From: Deltaproteobacteria bacterium
GTDB taxonomy: Bacteria; Desulfobacterota; Desulfomonilia; UBA1062
NCBI GenBank assembly: GCA_018436855.1
Contig: JAHDKO010000031.1
Location: 1 to 64,000, forward strand
Reading direction: 5' to 3'
Length of the DNA: 64,000 nucleotides
The notes under the pieces are model-generated. The model was not told where the DNA came from, made no database searches, and saw nothing but the letters and a program-made list of their open reading frames with translations. This document shows positions 34,638 to 43,563 of this stretch, in pieces. The translations under genes and the position numbers were made by a program. Numbering within the stretch: position 1 is the first letter of the stretch; every line of letters begins with the position of its first letter.

Positions 34638-34653
34638 AAAGGGAAGGCCCTTT
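34638..34653. terminator. short hairpin in the gap after the OYE gene
   Basis: AAAGGG-AAGG-CCCTTT with a following CTTT. It sits 125 bases past the OYE stop and is a weak terminator candidate. Confidence 0.3.
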
Positions 34654-34784
34654 CTTTAAGAGATGCGGGCCCGGGGATTCTCAAGGCCGGATGAAATCCC
34701 TGCCCCTCACCGCGGACCCCTGGCGGAAAAACCCGTGCAGCACAGAGCTCGGCAGAGAGCAAACCAAAAACGGGAGGCTACACG

Positions 34785-35315
34785 ATGAAGAGAAAACCCA
34801 TTCACTTTTCGGAGGTTCTTGTCCAGGCTCACTCCATCTGGTCGCGCCAGTGGCTCATACTCACCTGCGGGGATTTCGAATCAGGCATGTTCAATTCCAT
34901 GACCGTGGGATGGGGGAGCTTCGGAACCATGTGGAATGTCCCCATGGCACAGGTGGTGGTCCGCCCGACCAGGTACACCTATCAGTTCATGGAGCAATAC
35001 GACACCTTCACCCTGTGCGCCCTGGGAAAAAAATACCGCGACGCGCAGAAGATTCTTGGCAGCCGCTCGGGCAGGGACGGAGACAAGATATCCGAGGCAG
35101 GGCTGACCCCCATATCCTCGTCCAGGGTCGCAGCGCCGGGTTTTGCCGAGGCTCAGCTCATCGTGGAGCTCAAGAAAATTTACTGGGACGACTTCAAGCC
35201 CGGCCATTTCCTGGATCCTTCCATCGAGAAGCAGTATCCGCTCAAGGACTACCACCGGATGTACTTCGGGGAGATACTTGCCATCTCCGGAACAGAGTCG
35301 TATTCAATTATCTAG
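34785..35315 (+). CDS. flavin reductase-like FMN-binding protein
   Basis: The 176-residue protein has the split-barrel FMN-binding fold of flavin reductase-like proteins: WLILTCGDFESGMFNSMTVG (about 24-43), WNVPMAQVVVRPTRYTYQFM and FTLCALG. Members bind FMN and act as flavin reductases or flavoredoxins in anaerobes. GGGAGG precedes the ATG. The closeness of an Old Yellow Enzyme gene upstream makes an electron-transfer partnership possible, although a 270-base gap separates them. Confidence 0.82.
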   Translation: MKRKPIHFSEVLVQAHSIWSRQWLILTCGDFESGMFNSMTVGWGSFGTMWNVPMAQVVVRPTRYTYQFMEQYDTFTLCALGKKYRDAQKILGSRSGRDGDKISEAGLTPISSSRVAAPGFAEAQLIVELKKIYWDDFKPGHFLDPSIEKQYPLKDYHRMYFGEILAISGTESYSII

Positions 35316-35439
35316 CAGTGCACATCGCCGATCGCGGCCGGGAGAGAATGATGGATCGATCGAGGAAACACGGGAAGTTTGCGTCTGCCGCTATTTTGCA
35401 CGGAACGGCTCCAGCCGGCCATTGAAAGGGGGCGTCTCC

Positions 35440-36258
35440 ATGCTCGAGGTTCGATGGCTCGGCTGTGCAGGACTCGAACTGGCAATAAATTCAAAGGTCG
35501 TCCTGATCGACCCGTATCTCTCCAGGCCGGGCATACTCAAGATCCTTTTCAGCCGGCTCGCTCCAGCCCACGACCTCGTCCATTCCTACACGGCAAGGCT
35601 TGACGGAAGGGTTTCCGCCGTCATCTGCGGGCACACCCACTTCGACCACGCCCTCGACATCCCCGAGATCGCCCGCTCCCTGGGCTGCAGGACAGTGGGA
35701 AGCAGCAGCCTGAAAACTCTTCTGGACATCTCCGGGGTATCGACCGAAGCGCTCGTCTGCTCCGGCAACGAACGGATCGAGCTCGACCATGACATCAGGG
35801 TGCAGATGATCCCCTCACAACACGGGCGCGTCTTTCTGGGGAGAACGCCCTGTCAGGGCGAGATCGACCCGTCATGGACACCGCCGCTCAAGGCGAGCCA
35901 GTACCGGCTCGGCACCATGTTCATGCCCAAGATCGAGGTGGGGGACATCACCCTGATTCATGCAGGCAGCGCCAGCTTTATCGAGTCCGAGCTCGACGGC
36001 CACCGGTGCGATGTGCTGTTCATGTGCGTGCCCGGCTGGAAAAGCGTGCCCGACTATACCACCCGCATGGTGAATATCCTCAGGCCCGAGGTGATCATTC
36101 CGTTTCACTTCGACGACTTCACCCGCCACCTGCCCCGGTCCGGAAAAGTCCGCATGCTTCCCTCCATCGACCTTCAAGGCTTTGTTGATCGCGTCCACAA
36201 ATATTCGCCCGGTGCAGTGATCCGCATCCCCAGGACCAACGAGGTGATGCGGTTTTAG
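35440..36258 (+). CDS. MBL-fold metallohydrolase (UlaG-like)
   Basis: The 272-residue protein opens LEVRWLGCAGLELAI and carries the metallo-beta-lactamase motif GHTHFDHALD with His65, His67, Asp69 and His70, and later HAGS and PFHFDDF for further metal ligands. The pattern resembles the UlaG/L-ascorbate-6-phosphate lactonase branch, which hydrolyses lactones or phosphoesters. AAAGGGGG stands before the ATG at 35440; the long frame extending back to 35143 is an artefact. It converges with the minus-strand EamA gene. Confidence 0.85.
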   Translation: MLEVRWLGCAGLELAINSKVVLIDPYLSRPGILKILFSRLAPAHDLVHSYTARLDGRVSAVICGHTHFDHALDIPEIARSLGCRTVGSSSLKTLLDISGVSTEALVCSGNERIELDHDIRVQMIPSQHGRVFLGRTPCQGEIDPSWTPPLKASQYRLGTMFMPKIEVGDITLIHAGSASFIESELDGHRCDVLFMCVPGWKSVPDYTTRMVNILRPEVIIPFHFDDFTRHLPRSGKVRMLPSIDLQGFVDRVHKYSPGAVIRIPRTNEVMRF

Positions 36259-36309
36259 ATCCGGCGGCATGGGGAACTCTCTGCTTTTCCGGTCTTTCCC
36301 CGGGTCCTT

Positions 36310-37251
36310 TCAGGGGGCGCCCACCGGCGTTCCGAGCGGCCGGTCCTGCCCGGGTCCGGGAGGAGCAGCTTCGGACAGCCGGCCCTGGCTCAGGAAAACC
36401 CCGGCAAAGACCAGGAACGATGCCGAATACTGCACGAGGGTGAACCGTTCCCCGAGAATCAGCCACCCCAGAAACACGGTGAACACGGGGATGAGATTCA
36501 CGAATGCCGATGCCTGGCTCGCAGTGACACGGCTCACACCGAAATTGTACAGCCCGTAGGCACCCAGGGTGACGAAGATCCCGAGATAGATGATGCTGAA
36601 AAACGGAACAGGGACGAATTCCGTGGGCGCGGTGGTCCCCGACATCAACAGGACGGGCAGATAGAAAACACTGCCCGCGCATGCCTGGAGAGCGGTGAGG
36701 AAAAAGGGGCGATAGCGTTCGGTGAGCATCTTGAGGGTGACGGTGTACGCCGTAGCACAGGCCATGGCCAGAACCTCCAGAAAATTCCCCCAGGCCGGGT
36801 GAGGAGCTTGCTCCGACGGTGCTCCGCCGGCGCTGAGCAGACATACCCCTGAAATCGCGACAAAGAATCCCGCCAGGGTCTTACGCGTCACCCGCTCGCG
36901 GAGAAATATCGCGGCCGCCACCGCCACCATGAGCGGCAGTATTGCGGTGACCATCCCGGCCTGTGACGCCGAGGTATTCTCCAGGGCCTTGGCCTCGAAG
37001 AGAAAGTACAGGCATGGCTCGCACAGGATCATGAACCCGATATACTTCAGGTCTCCTTTTCGCCACACATTGCCCTTCATCGCCCTGACGAGGAACAGGG
37101 AGGCCAGGCTTCCCACCGCCATTCTTCCGAAAATAACGACCAGGGGATCGTACGCCTCGAAGGCGAGTTTCAGGGCGATGAAAGAGCTGGCCCAGAGTAT
37201 CATGGCCAGGACGAGGCCTATCACGGGCAACAGGGATGTTTTCCGGTTCAT
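36310..37251 (-). CDS. EamA-family transporter (DMT superfamily)
   Basis: The 313-residue inner-membrane protein has ten hydrophobic segments in two EamA repeats (about 7-140 and 152-290), each with Arg/Glu-rich cytoplasmic ends. Landmarks are ILWASSFIALKLAF, ALENTSASQAGMVTAILPLMVAV and ASAFVNLIPVFTVFLGWLILGE. These exporters carry amino acids or other metabolites; the substrate is not predictable. GAGAGAG precedes the ATG. The Pro-rich C-terminus (after residue 295) is likely disordered. Confidence 0.92.
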   Translation of the reverse strand: MNRKTSLLPVIGLVLAMILWASSFIALKLAFEAYDPLVVIFGRMAVGSLASLFLVRAMKGNVWRKGDLKYIGFMILCEPCLYFLFEAKALENTSASQAGMVTAILPLMVAVAAAIFLRERVTRKTLAGFFVAISGVCLLSAGGAPSEQAPHPAWGNFLEVLAMACATAYTVTLKMLTERYRPFFLTALQACAGSVFYLPVLLMSGTTAPTEFVPVPFFSIIYLGIFVTLGAYGLYNFGVSRVTASQASAFVNLIPVFTVFLGWLILGERFTLVQYSASFLVFAGVFLSQGRLSEAAPPGPGQDRPLGTPVGAP

Positions 37252-37581
37252 GGTGAGCTCTCTCGTTTTGACCCTCTCATCGATTGGCCTTGATCACATA
37301 TCACCGGCATAGGGGACTTGGGAACAGGAAAATCTCCTGCCCGATCCATGATATCGCCGACTGCCCGCTCGGTATGCCGGGAAAAAAAGGTGGAAACATG
37401 AGCTCCTTGATTATACAATGAGTTCTATGGTTGCGGAAAATGGGTTGTGTCTCGAGCCCGGCTCATGGGATGTCCGGACGGTCGTATCCGCCCTCCCGCC
37501 AGGGCGGTGGAGAGAAAATTCATCTCGAGCGAGGCTCTTCGTGGCATCATCTTAAATGAATTTTTGAAGGAGGCAAGGCAT
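37252..37581. other. divergent gap between the EamA gene and the Nudix gene
   Basis: About 330 bases. CCGCCCT-CCCGCC-AGGGCGG forms a short hairpin near 37490-37510. Promoters for both genes must lie here. No RNA or protein gene is seen. Confidence 0.45.
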
Positions 37582-38070
37582 ATGTATTTCTGTCCGAAAT
37601 GCGGAACCAGGCTGACGGAAAAAAGCATTGAGGGAAGGCTGAAAAAGGCGTGCCCTTCCGGCGGGTGCGATTATGTGTTCTGGGACAATCCGATCCCGGT
37701 TGTCGCCGCGGTAGTGGAGCACGACGAGAAGATCGTGCTGGTACGCAACAAAGGGTGGCCGGAGAAGATGTTCGGTCTGGTCTCGGGTTTTCTGGAGCGG
37801 GGGGAATCACCCGGTGACGCGGTCTTGAGAGAGATCACTGAAGAGCTGGGCATCAAGGGGGAGATCGAGGATTTCATCGGGGTCTACCCCTTCTTCGAGA
37901 TGAACCAGCTGCTCCTCGTGTTCCACGTTTCAGCCCGGGGAGAGATCTCACTGGGAGACGAGCTGGAGGAGTTCCGCCGGGTGGCTCCCGAGAAGCTGGT
38001 TCCCTGGCCCATAGGCACCGGGCCCGCGGTACGCGACTGGCTCGTGAGAAAAAGGCTCTTGGCACCGTGA
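37582..38070 (+). CDS. Nudix hydrolase with N-terminal zinc ribbon (NudC-like)
   Basis: The 162-residue protein has a zinc-ribbon-like start CPKCG (4-8) plus a further Cys pair at CPSGGC, then the Nudix box GFLERGESPGDAVLREITEE, which fits G-x5-E-x7-REUxEExGU exactly. It lacks the length and SQPWPFPxS motif of true NudC. Members hydrolyse nucleoside diphosphates linked to another group, such as NADH or ADP-ribose. GAAGGAGG stands before the ATG at 37582. The gene stands alone. Confidence 0.88.
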   Translation: MYFCPKCGTRLTEKSIEGRLKKACPSGGCDYVFWDNPIPVVAAVVEHDEKIVLVRNKGWPEKMFGLVSGFLERGESPGDAVLREITEELGIKGEIEDFIGVYPFFEMNQLLLVFHVSARGEISLGDELEEFRRVAPEKLVPWPIGTGPAVRDWLVRKRLLAP

Positions 38071-38214
38071 AAAAGTCCCGGCCGGTCCGCCGCGGGATGC
38101 GCCTCTTCACCCTGTTTCCGCACTTCCCGGGTCATGTTTGCCCTTGAGGAGCATAGCGGAAATATGAGAAAAGTTGTTCATACGTTCATAGACACATAAG
38201 ACAAGGAGGCTGTT

Positions 38215-38793
38215 GTGAAAAAGATGACCATATTCTCATCCATCCTGTTCTTCGGACTCGTCCCGCAGGCGGCCGCCGATTCCGGCAAACCCATGGTCCG
38301 GCTCGAAACCACCAGGGGAAACATCGTGCTGGAGCTCGACAGGGAAAAGGCGCCCAAAACCGTTGACAACTTTCTCGCACTGATCGAATCGGGATTCTAC
38401 AAAGGCACCATCTTTCACCGGGTCATCAAGGGCTTCATGGTCCAGGGCGGAGGGCTCACCGAGGACATGAACCAGAAGCCGACCGGGGCACCTGTCACGA
38501 ACGAGGCGGACAATTCCCTGAAGAACGTCCGGGGCAGCATTGCCATGGCACGCACCCAGGATCCCCACTCAGCCACCTCCCAGTTCTTTATCAACACGGT
38601 TGACAATGCGTTCCTCAACCACAGCTCGAAGACCTTAAGCGGATGGGGATACTGCGTGTTCGGCCGTGTGGTGGAAGGAATGGACGTGGTGGACGCCATC
38701 GAGGCTTCCCCCACCACGACACAGGGAATGTACACCGACGTGCCCGTAGAGCCCATCGTGATCAACGAGGCCTCGGTGGTTCCGGCTCCCTGA
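38215..38793 (+). CDS. exported peptidyl-prolyl cis-trans isomerase, cyclophilin type
   Basis: The 192-residue protein has a short signal peptide (cut after QAAA, about residue 21) and a cyclophilin domain: TIFHRVIKGFMVQGGG (about 61-76, active-site Arg and Phe), TSQFFINT (about 121-128) and GYCVFGRVVEGMDVV. It should fold proline-containing proteins in the periplasm (PpiA-like). The GTG at 38215 is preceded by AAGGAGG. No partner gene is adjacent. Confidence 0.92.
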   Translation: MKKMTIFSSILFFGLVPQAAADSGKPMVRLETTRGNIVLELDREKAPKTVDNFLALIESGFYKGTIFHRVIKGFMVQGGGLTEDMNQKPTGAPVTNEADNSLKNVRGSIAMARTQDPHSATSQFFINTVDNAFLNHSSKTLSGWGYCVFGRVVEGMDVVDAIEASPTTTQGMYTDVPVEPIVINEASVVPAP

Positions 38794-38983
38794 ACGGAAC
38801 GTCCTTTTTCCACCGGGCAGGGGGGCGTTTTCATGAAGCTCCCTGCAAGGGAGGCCGGGCATCGCACCGGTTTTAAGGGGTACGGGCGATCGTTCCGTCC
38901 GACAGGGAGGTTCCGGATATGGCTTCCGGGAGAGCCTTTACAGGGAGGCATCGTGATATGCCCCCTGATATGAGAGGTGGCGA

Positions 38984-40312
38984 GTGAAGGTTTCCGAGAA
39001 AAGGTCCGTGGTTTCCTGGGCGCTGTACGACTGGGCGAACTCGGCCTTTGCCACCACCGTCATCGCGGGGTTCTTCCCCCTCTTCTTCAAGCAGTACTGG
39101 AGCGCGGGCGTGGACACAGCGGTGAGCACGGCACGGCTCGGTCTGGCCAACTCGCTTGCCGGTGTAGTCATTGCCCTGGGCGCTCCGGTTCTGGGTGCGA
39201 TCGCAGACCGCGGCACCTCGCGCAAGCGCTTCCTGATCTTCTTCGCCTTGATGGGCGTGACAGCCACATCGGCCCTGGCCCTTGTTTCGGCAGGAGCCTG
39301 GGTGACCGCGGTGTGGCTCTACCTTTTCGCGTCCATCGGGTTCTCCGGCGGTAATGTCTTTTACGACTCCCTGCTGCCCGGGGTCGCCCCGAGAAACCGT
39401 GAGCATTTCGTGTCCGCGCTGGGCTTTGCCCTGGGATACCTGGGCGGGGGCGTGCTCTTTGCCCTCAACGTGTGGATGACGCTGCGTCCGTCCTCTTTTG
39501 GATTCGCCGATTCCGCCCAGGCCGTACGCTTTTCCTTCCTGAGCGTGGGCATCTGGTGGGCTCTCTTCGCCGTACCGCTCATGATGTTCGTGAGGGAGCC
39601 AGGCGCTCCCGGCAGGACCGCGCGCGGCGCGGGTATGGTCAGGGAGGGGATCGCGCAGCTCGGACAAACCTTCCGGGAGATCAGGCACCATAAGGTGATC
39701 TTCCTCTTTCTCGCTGCATACTGGCTCTACATCGACGGCGTTGACACGATCATCCGGATGGCGGTGGATTACGGGCTCTCTTTAGGATTCCAGGCAGGTG
39801 ATCTCATCCTGGCGCTGCTCATCACCCAGTTCGTGGGCTTCCCCTGCGCCCTCGCCTTCGGCATGCTCGGGCAGAGGATCGGGGCGAAGCGGGCCATCCT
39901 GGCGGCCATCGGTGTCTACCTCTTCGTCTCGGTCTGGGGGGCCTTTATCCGGAGCAAGGCGGAATTCTATGCCCTGGCGATTGTCATAGGCTTTGTCCAG
40001 GGCGGCGTCCAGGCCCTGTCCCGCTCCTTCTACTCCCGCATCATCCCAGAGGGCAGGTCGGCCGAGTATTTCGGGTTCTACAACATGCTGGGCAAGTTCG
40101 CCGCCATCATCGGGCCGGTCCTCGTGGGTCTGACCGGCCTGCTGGCCAGGTCCATGGGCGCAGGCGGGACCCTGGCCTCCAGACTCAGCATCGTGTCCCT
40201 GTCAATTCTCTTCCTCTCGGGCGGCGCCCTCCTGCTCTTCGTGGACGAGGAACAGGGCAGGAGGGAGGCGGCCCGTCTCGCGGCACACGATCAGGGGGCG
40301 TGCGTACCATGA
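38984..40312 (+). CDS. MFS transporter, UMF1 (Atg22-like) family
   Basis: The 442-residue protein has about twelve membrane spans and opens with SWALYDWANSAFATTVIAGF, the hallmark of the UMF1/Atg22-like branch. The central loop contains GFSGGNVFYDSLLP and later VQGGVQALSRSFYSRIIP. Fungal Atg22 exports amino acids from the vacuole; bacterial members are uncharacterised. GAGGTGG precedes the GTG at 38984. Its stop overlaps the ATG of the exonuclease gene (ATGA), indicating coupled translation. Confidence 0.9.
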   Translation: MKVSEKRSVVSWALYDWANSAFATTVIAGFFPLFFKQYWSAGVDTAVSTARLGLANSLAGVVIALGAPVLGAIADRGTSRKRFLIFFALMGVTATSALALVSAGAWVTAVWLYLFASIGFSGGNVFYDSLLPGVAPRNREHFVSALGFALGYLGGGVLFALNVWMTLRPSSFGFADSAQAVRFSFLSVGIWWALFAVPLMMFVREPGAPGRTARGAGMVREGIAQLGQTFREIRHHKVIFLFLAAYWLYIDGVDTIIRMAVDYGLSLGFQAGDLILALLITQFVGFPCALAFGMLGQRIGAKRAILAAIGVYLFVSVWGAFIRSKAEFYALAIVIGFVQGGVQALSRSFYSRIIPEGRSAEYFGFYNMLGKFAAIIGPVLVGLTGLLARSMGAGGTLASRLSIVSLSILFLSGGALLLFVDEEQGRREAARLAAHDQGACVP

Positions 40313-41082
40313 GCGTCCATGTCCTGATCGTCGATGCCCTGAACCTCATCCGCCGGGTGGATGCGGCGCGGAGGGACCATGCAGCGGGAAGCGGCACCGG
40401 GTCGTCCGTCGAGGCCTGCGTACAGTCGCTCGCACGCGCACTGAACGAATGTGCACCCAGCCATGCAGTGTGCGTGTTCGAGGGAAAGGGGTCGAGTTTC
40501 AGGGCCGCGTTGTATCCGGGATACAAGGCAGGCCGGACACCCATGCCCGTTGACCTCGAAGAAAGCCTCCCTGCGATCAGGGAGGCCTTTCTCGGCATAG
40601 GCGTGCGGTCCATCGAGGTGGATGCCGTGGAGGCGGACGACATCATCGCGACGCTCGCCGCGAAGATCGAGGCAGGAAAGCTCCACGCGACCATTCTCTC
40701 CACGGACAAGATATTCCTGCAGCTTCTCTCGGACCGCATCCGGGTGAGGGATCACTTCGCAAAGAAGTACCTCGATCATGCGTACGTGGTCGAGAAGTTC
40801 CAGATTCGCAGCACCCAGCTTGCCGACCTGCTCGCCCTGGCGGGAGACCCCACGAACAGCATCCCGGGCGTTCCGTCCGTCGGCAGGAAAACCGCTGCCA
40901 GGCTCCTGCAGGAATACGGCACCCTGGAGAACATCCTTGCGAACGCACCGCAGATCAAGGGCAGGCTGGGCCGGCTCATTGCTGAGCACAAGGACGATGC
41001 CCTCGTATTCCGGAGGCTCATGCTTCTGAAGAAGGATATCAACCTGGGACTCAACCTCATGGATTTCCGCCTTGGCCGCTGA
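40309..41082 (+). CDS. 5'-3' exonuclease/flap endonuclease, Xni (ExoIX)-like
   Basis: The 257-residue protein is the stand-alone version of the 5'-nuclease domain of DNA polymerase I. LIVDALNLIRRVDAA (6-20) carries the first metal Asp, FRAALYPGYKAGRTP (about 64-78) the helical-arch start, VDAVEADDIIATLA (about 103-116) the acidic cluster, and LAGDPTNSIPGVPSVGRKTA (about 178-197) the helix-hairpin-helix for DNA. It probably acts in replication or repair, cleaving flaps. The ATG at 40309 overlaps the upstream stop. Confidence 0.9.
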   Translation: MSVHVLIVDALNLIRRVDAARRDHAAGSGTGSSVEACVQSLARALNECAPSHAVCVFEGKGSSFRAALYPGYKAGRTPMPVDLEESLPAIREAFLGIGVRSIEVDAVEADDIIATLAAKIEAGKLHATILSTDKIFLQLLSDRIRVRDHFAKKYLDHAYVVEKFQIRSTQLADLLALAGDPTNSIPGVPSVGRKTAARLLQEYGTLENILANAPQIKGRLGRLIAEHKDDALVFRRLMLLKKDINLGLNLMDFRLGR

Positions 41083-41103
41083 ACCGGGAGGCGGTTCCCT
41101 TTT
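41081..41103 (+). terminator. intrinsic terminator of the MFS/exonuclease operon
   Basis: GAACCG-GGAGG-CGGTTC followed by CC and four T residues. The stem begins inside the exonuclease stop codon. Confidence 0.6.
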
Positions 41104-41280
41104 CGCGTATCGCCCGGAGAAATAGGCTCTGGGAGGATCTGAATGGTACGGGTCTTTAAAGAGCAAGCCCTTCGGCCCTCTTCCGCACCATGCCCGGTCG
41201 AAAATCCGGCCCTTCTTTTTTTAAGTCATCACAAGGCGAACCCGGAAGGAGGCTTGGACCCGTATCAAGGGACTGTTCGT

Positions 41281-42384
41281 CTACAGGATGGTCCGCTTGC
41301 CGTTATAGCGTTCCTTATCGTAATACTTGTCCACGTCCACAGTCTTGATCCGGTTGATGATCTCCTTCATGGGCACCGAGGTGATCTCGCCGTGGGAATA
41401 GCTCACCATTCTCCCGAAATCCTCGCTTACGATCATGTCCACAGCGGCGATGCCGAACCACCGGGCCATGAGCCTGTCGCGGGCGGAAGGGACCCCTCCG
41501 CGCTGGAGGTGGCTTAAGATGACGAACCTGGACTCGAAACCGGTGTTGCGCTGGATCTGGTCAGAGAGAAACGCCGCGATTCCCCCCAGGTTCCGGTGCC
41601 CGAAATCATCCAGCCGCTCATCCTTGCAGAATTCACCCTCCCCCTTCAGGCAGGCACCCTCGGAGACCACCACGATGCTGTACTGGACCTCCCGGCCCTT
41701 TCTCACCTGCAGGAGATCGAACACCCGCTCCAGCTCGAAGGGCTGCTCGGGGAGGAGGATGATGTACGCCCCGCTGCTCTCACCGCCCTGCAGGGCGAGC
41801 CACCCCGCGTGCCTGCCCATGGTCTCGACCACGAAGATCCGGTTGTGCGATCCGGCCGTGGTCCGGAGCCGGTCGATCTCCTCGGTGATGACGTTCAGCG
41901 CCGAGTCGTAGCCCAGGGAATAATCGGTCCCCACCAGATCGCCGTCAATGGTCTTGGGGATGCCGATGGTCTTGATTCCGCGCCGGTAAAGCTTGTAGGC
42001 CACGCCCAGGGTGTCTTCTCCGCCGATAGCCACCACCACTTCGATGCCCAGCTTCCGGATATTTTCGATCACGACGTCCGACCGGTCGTTTTTGGGATTG
42101 AAGGGATTGGTGCGCGAGGTCCCCAGGTTTGTCCCGCCGTAGCGGTCCCATGTGCGGACCTTCTCCTCGTCCAGGGGTTCGAGAAAACGTTTTTTGCTGT
42201 CCTCATCGTCCGGGTTCACGTTCACGAGTCCCTTCCATCCTTCACGAACGCCGACCACCTCGAACTTCATCGAGCGATGCTCCGCCAGGAGAGGATCCAG
42301 TGCCGTCTTCACCACCCACTTGATCGCCCCGTTCAGTCCGGGACAGTCACCTCCGCCGGTTAGAACAGCAATCTTTGTCGTCAT
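41281..42384 (-). CDS. pfp: 6-phosphofructokinase, likely pyrophosphate-dependent
   Basis: The 367-residue protein has TGGGDCPGLNGAI at the start, GGEDTLGVA (121-129), PKTIDGDL (143-150), MGRHAGWLAL and SHLQRGG. In the family Gly at the two positions equivalent to E. coli 104 and 124 marks ATP enzymes; here the residues are Asp124 and Lys144, 20 apart, which is the pattern of PPi-dependent enzymes. It catalyses fructose-6-phosphate phosphorylation, reversibly if PPi is used. GAAAGGAG precedes the ATG. It is alone on the minus strand between plus-strand genes. Confidence 0.9.
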   Translation of the reverse strand: MTTKIAVLTGGGDCPGLNGAIKWVVKTALDPLLAEHRSMKFEVVGVREGWKGLVNVNPDDEDSKKRFLEPLDEEKVRTWDRYGGTNLGTSRTNPFNPKNDRSDVVIENIRKLGIEVVVAIGGEDTLGVAYKLYRRGIKTIGIPKTIDGDLVGTDYSLGYDSALNVITEEIDRLRTTAGSHNRIFVVETMGRHAGWLALQGGESSGAYIILLPEQPFELERVFDLLQVRKGREVQYSIVVVSEGACLKGEGEFCKDERLDDFGHRNLGGIAAFLSDQIQRNTGFESRFVILSHLQRGGVPSARDRLMARWFGIAAVDMIVSEDFGRMVSYSHGEITSVPMKEIINRIKTVDVDKYYDKERYNGKRTIL

Positions 42385-42513
42385 GAATTCCCCCTTCTCC
42401 TTTCATTTGTAGTCTTCACACGCAATGCATATCTTACATAATGATATTCTGTTTGATCATCTCGGCAAGTCGATGCTAAATATTGAACCCTCTGATACCA
42501 GGAGGTTTTGGAT

Positions 42514-43260
42514 ATGAAGATGATCTTCCACGAGGATTTCTACCGGACGTACACTGCCGATCCCGCGGCGGACGAAGGCCGGATGGAGGCAGTGGTGGAG
42601 GTCGTCGGACCCCACGTGGAGTTCGTCACCGCCCGTCCCGCCCCATTGGAGGATATCGCAGCGGTCCATACCCGGGACCACATCGATCAGGTCAGGCATC
42701 AGGGACTCCACGAGATCGCAAGCCTCGCCGCGGGCGGGGCGATCCAGGCGGCGGCGATCGGCCTGAACGAGCCCTGCTTCGGCCTTATCCGGCCCCCGGG
42801 GCACCATGCCTCGGCAGGCTCCTCGTGGGGATTCTGCTATTACAACAACATGGCCGTGGCCCTGACGCACCTGAAAAACAGAGGCATGATCGACACGGCG
42901 TTCGTGCTGGATTTCGACCTCCATTTCGGCGACGGAACGGTGAACATCCTGGGCAGGAAGGACTACGTGACTATTTATAATCCAGAAGAACCCGACCGAT
43001 TCTCCTACATGAACCGGGTCCTGGAAGAGCTGGAACGCTGCACCGCGGATATTATCGGGATCTCGGCCGGATTCGACAACCACCTCCAGGACTGGGGCGG
43101 CACGCTGGCCTCCGAGGATTATCAGGAAATGGGGCGGGCCGTCAGAGAGGCCGCTGCAAAAAGCTCGGGCGGGTGCTTCGCCATCCTCGAAGGGGGGTAC
43201 AACCACCGGGTTCTGGGCCACAATGTCCTTGCCCTGATCCGGGGGCTTTCCGGTCAGTGA
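42514..43260 (+). CDS. histone-deacetylase-family amidohydrolase
   Basis: The 248-residue protein has the deacetylase landmarks RPPGHHASAG (93-102, His97/His98 catalytic pair), DFDLHFGDGT (133-142, zinc ligands Asp135 and His137), SAGFDNH (zinc-ligand Asp) and LEGGYN. The usual HHGDGT reads HFGDGT here, keeping the zinc His but not the next His, as in some acetylpolyamine-type members. It probably deacetylates a small acetylated amine. CAGGAGG stands before the ATG at 42514, not the TTG at 42508. It is shorter than eukaryote-type enzymes. Confidence 0.87.
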   Translation: MKMIFHEDFYRTYTADPAADEGRMEAVVEVVGPHVEFVTARPAPLEDIAAVHTRDHIDQVRHQGLHEIASLAAGGAIQAAAIGLNEPCFGLIRPPGHHASAGSSWGFCYYNNMAVALTHLKNRGMIDTAFVLDFDLHFGDGTVNILGRKDYVTIYNPEEPDRFSYMNRVLEELERCTADIIGISAGFDNHLQDWGGTLASEDYQEMGRAVREAAAKSSGGCFAILEGGYNHRVLGHNVLALIRGLSGQ

Positions 43261-43563
43261 GGGTGGAAAACGTGTCGCGCGCGCCTCGGCTGCCGGCGCT
43301 TCTCCGGTATGCATGGCGTCCCGGCTCTTCCCGGCCCGCGGTGCAGGCTCTTCGGGCAAGGATGGCTCTTCCCGCCGGCAATGGCCTGGAGCGCACATGT
43401 TTCGCCAGGATTTCAGCGAGAGGATGCCTTCACCGATAGGGTGATCACAAAGCTTGAGGAAAGCGGATATCGTGAAAAGACTCCGGGGCGGAGAGAGGCA
43501 ATGTAAGACAGCGGCCGCTTTCAGCAGTCTAAAAGATATGTGCGGTAAGGGGGGAAAGAAAAC
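43261..43563. other. gap without a supported gene
   Basis: About 300 bases between the HDAC-family gene and the DUF4010 gene. Open frames here lack ribosome sites; no repeat or terminator is clear. Confidence 0.5.
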
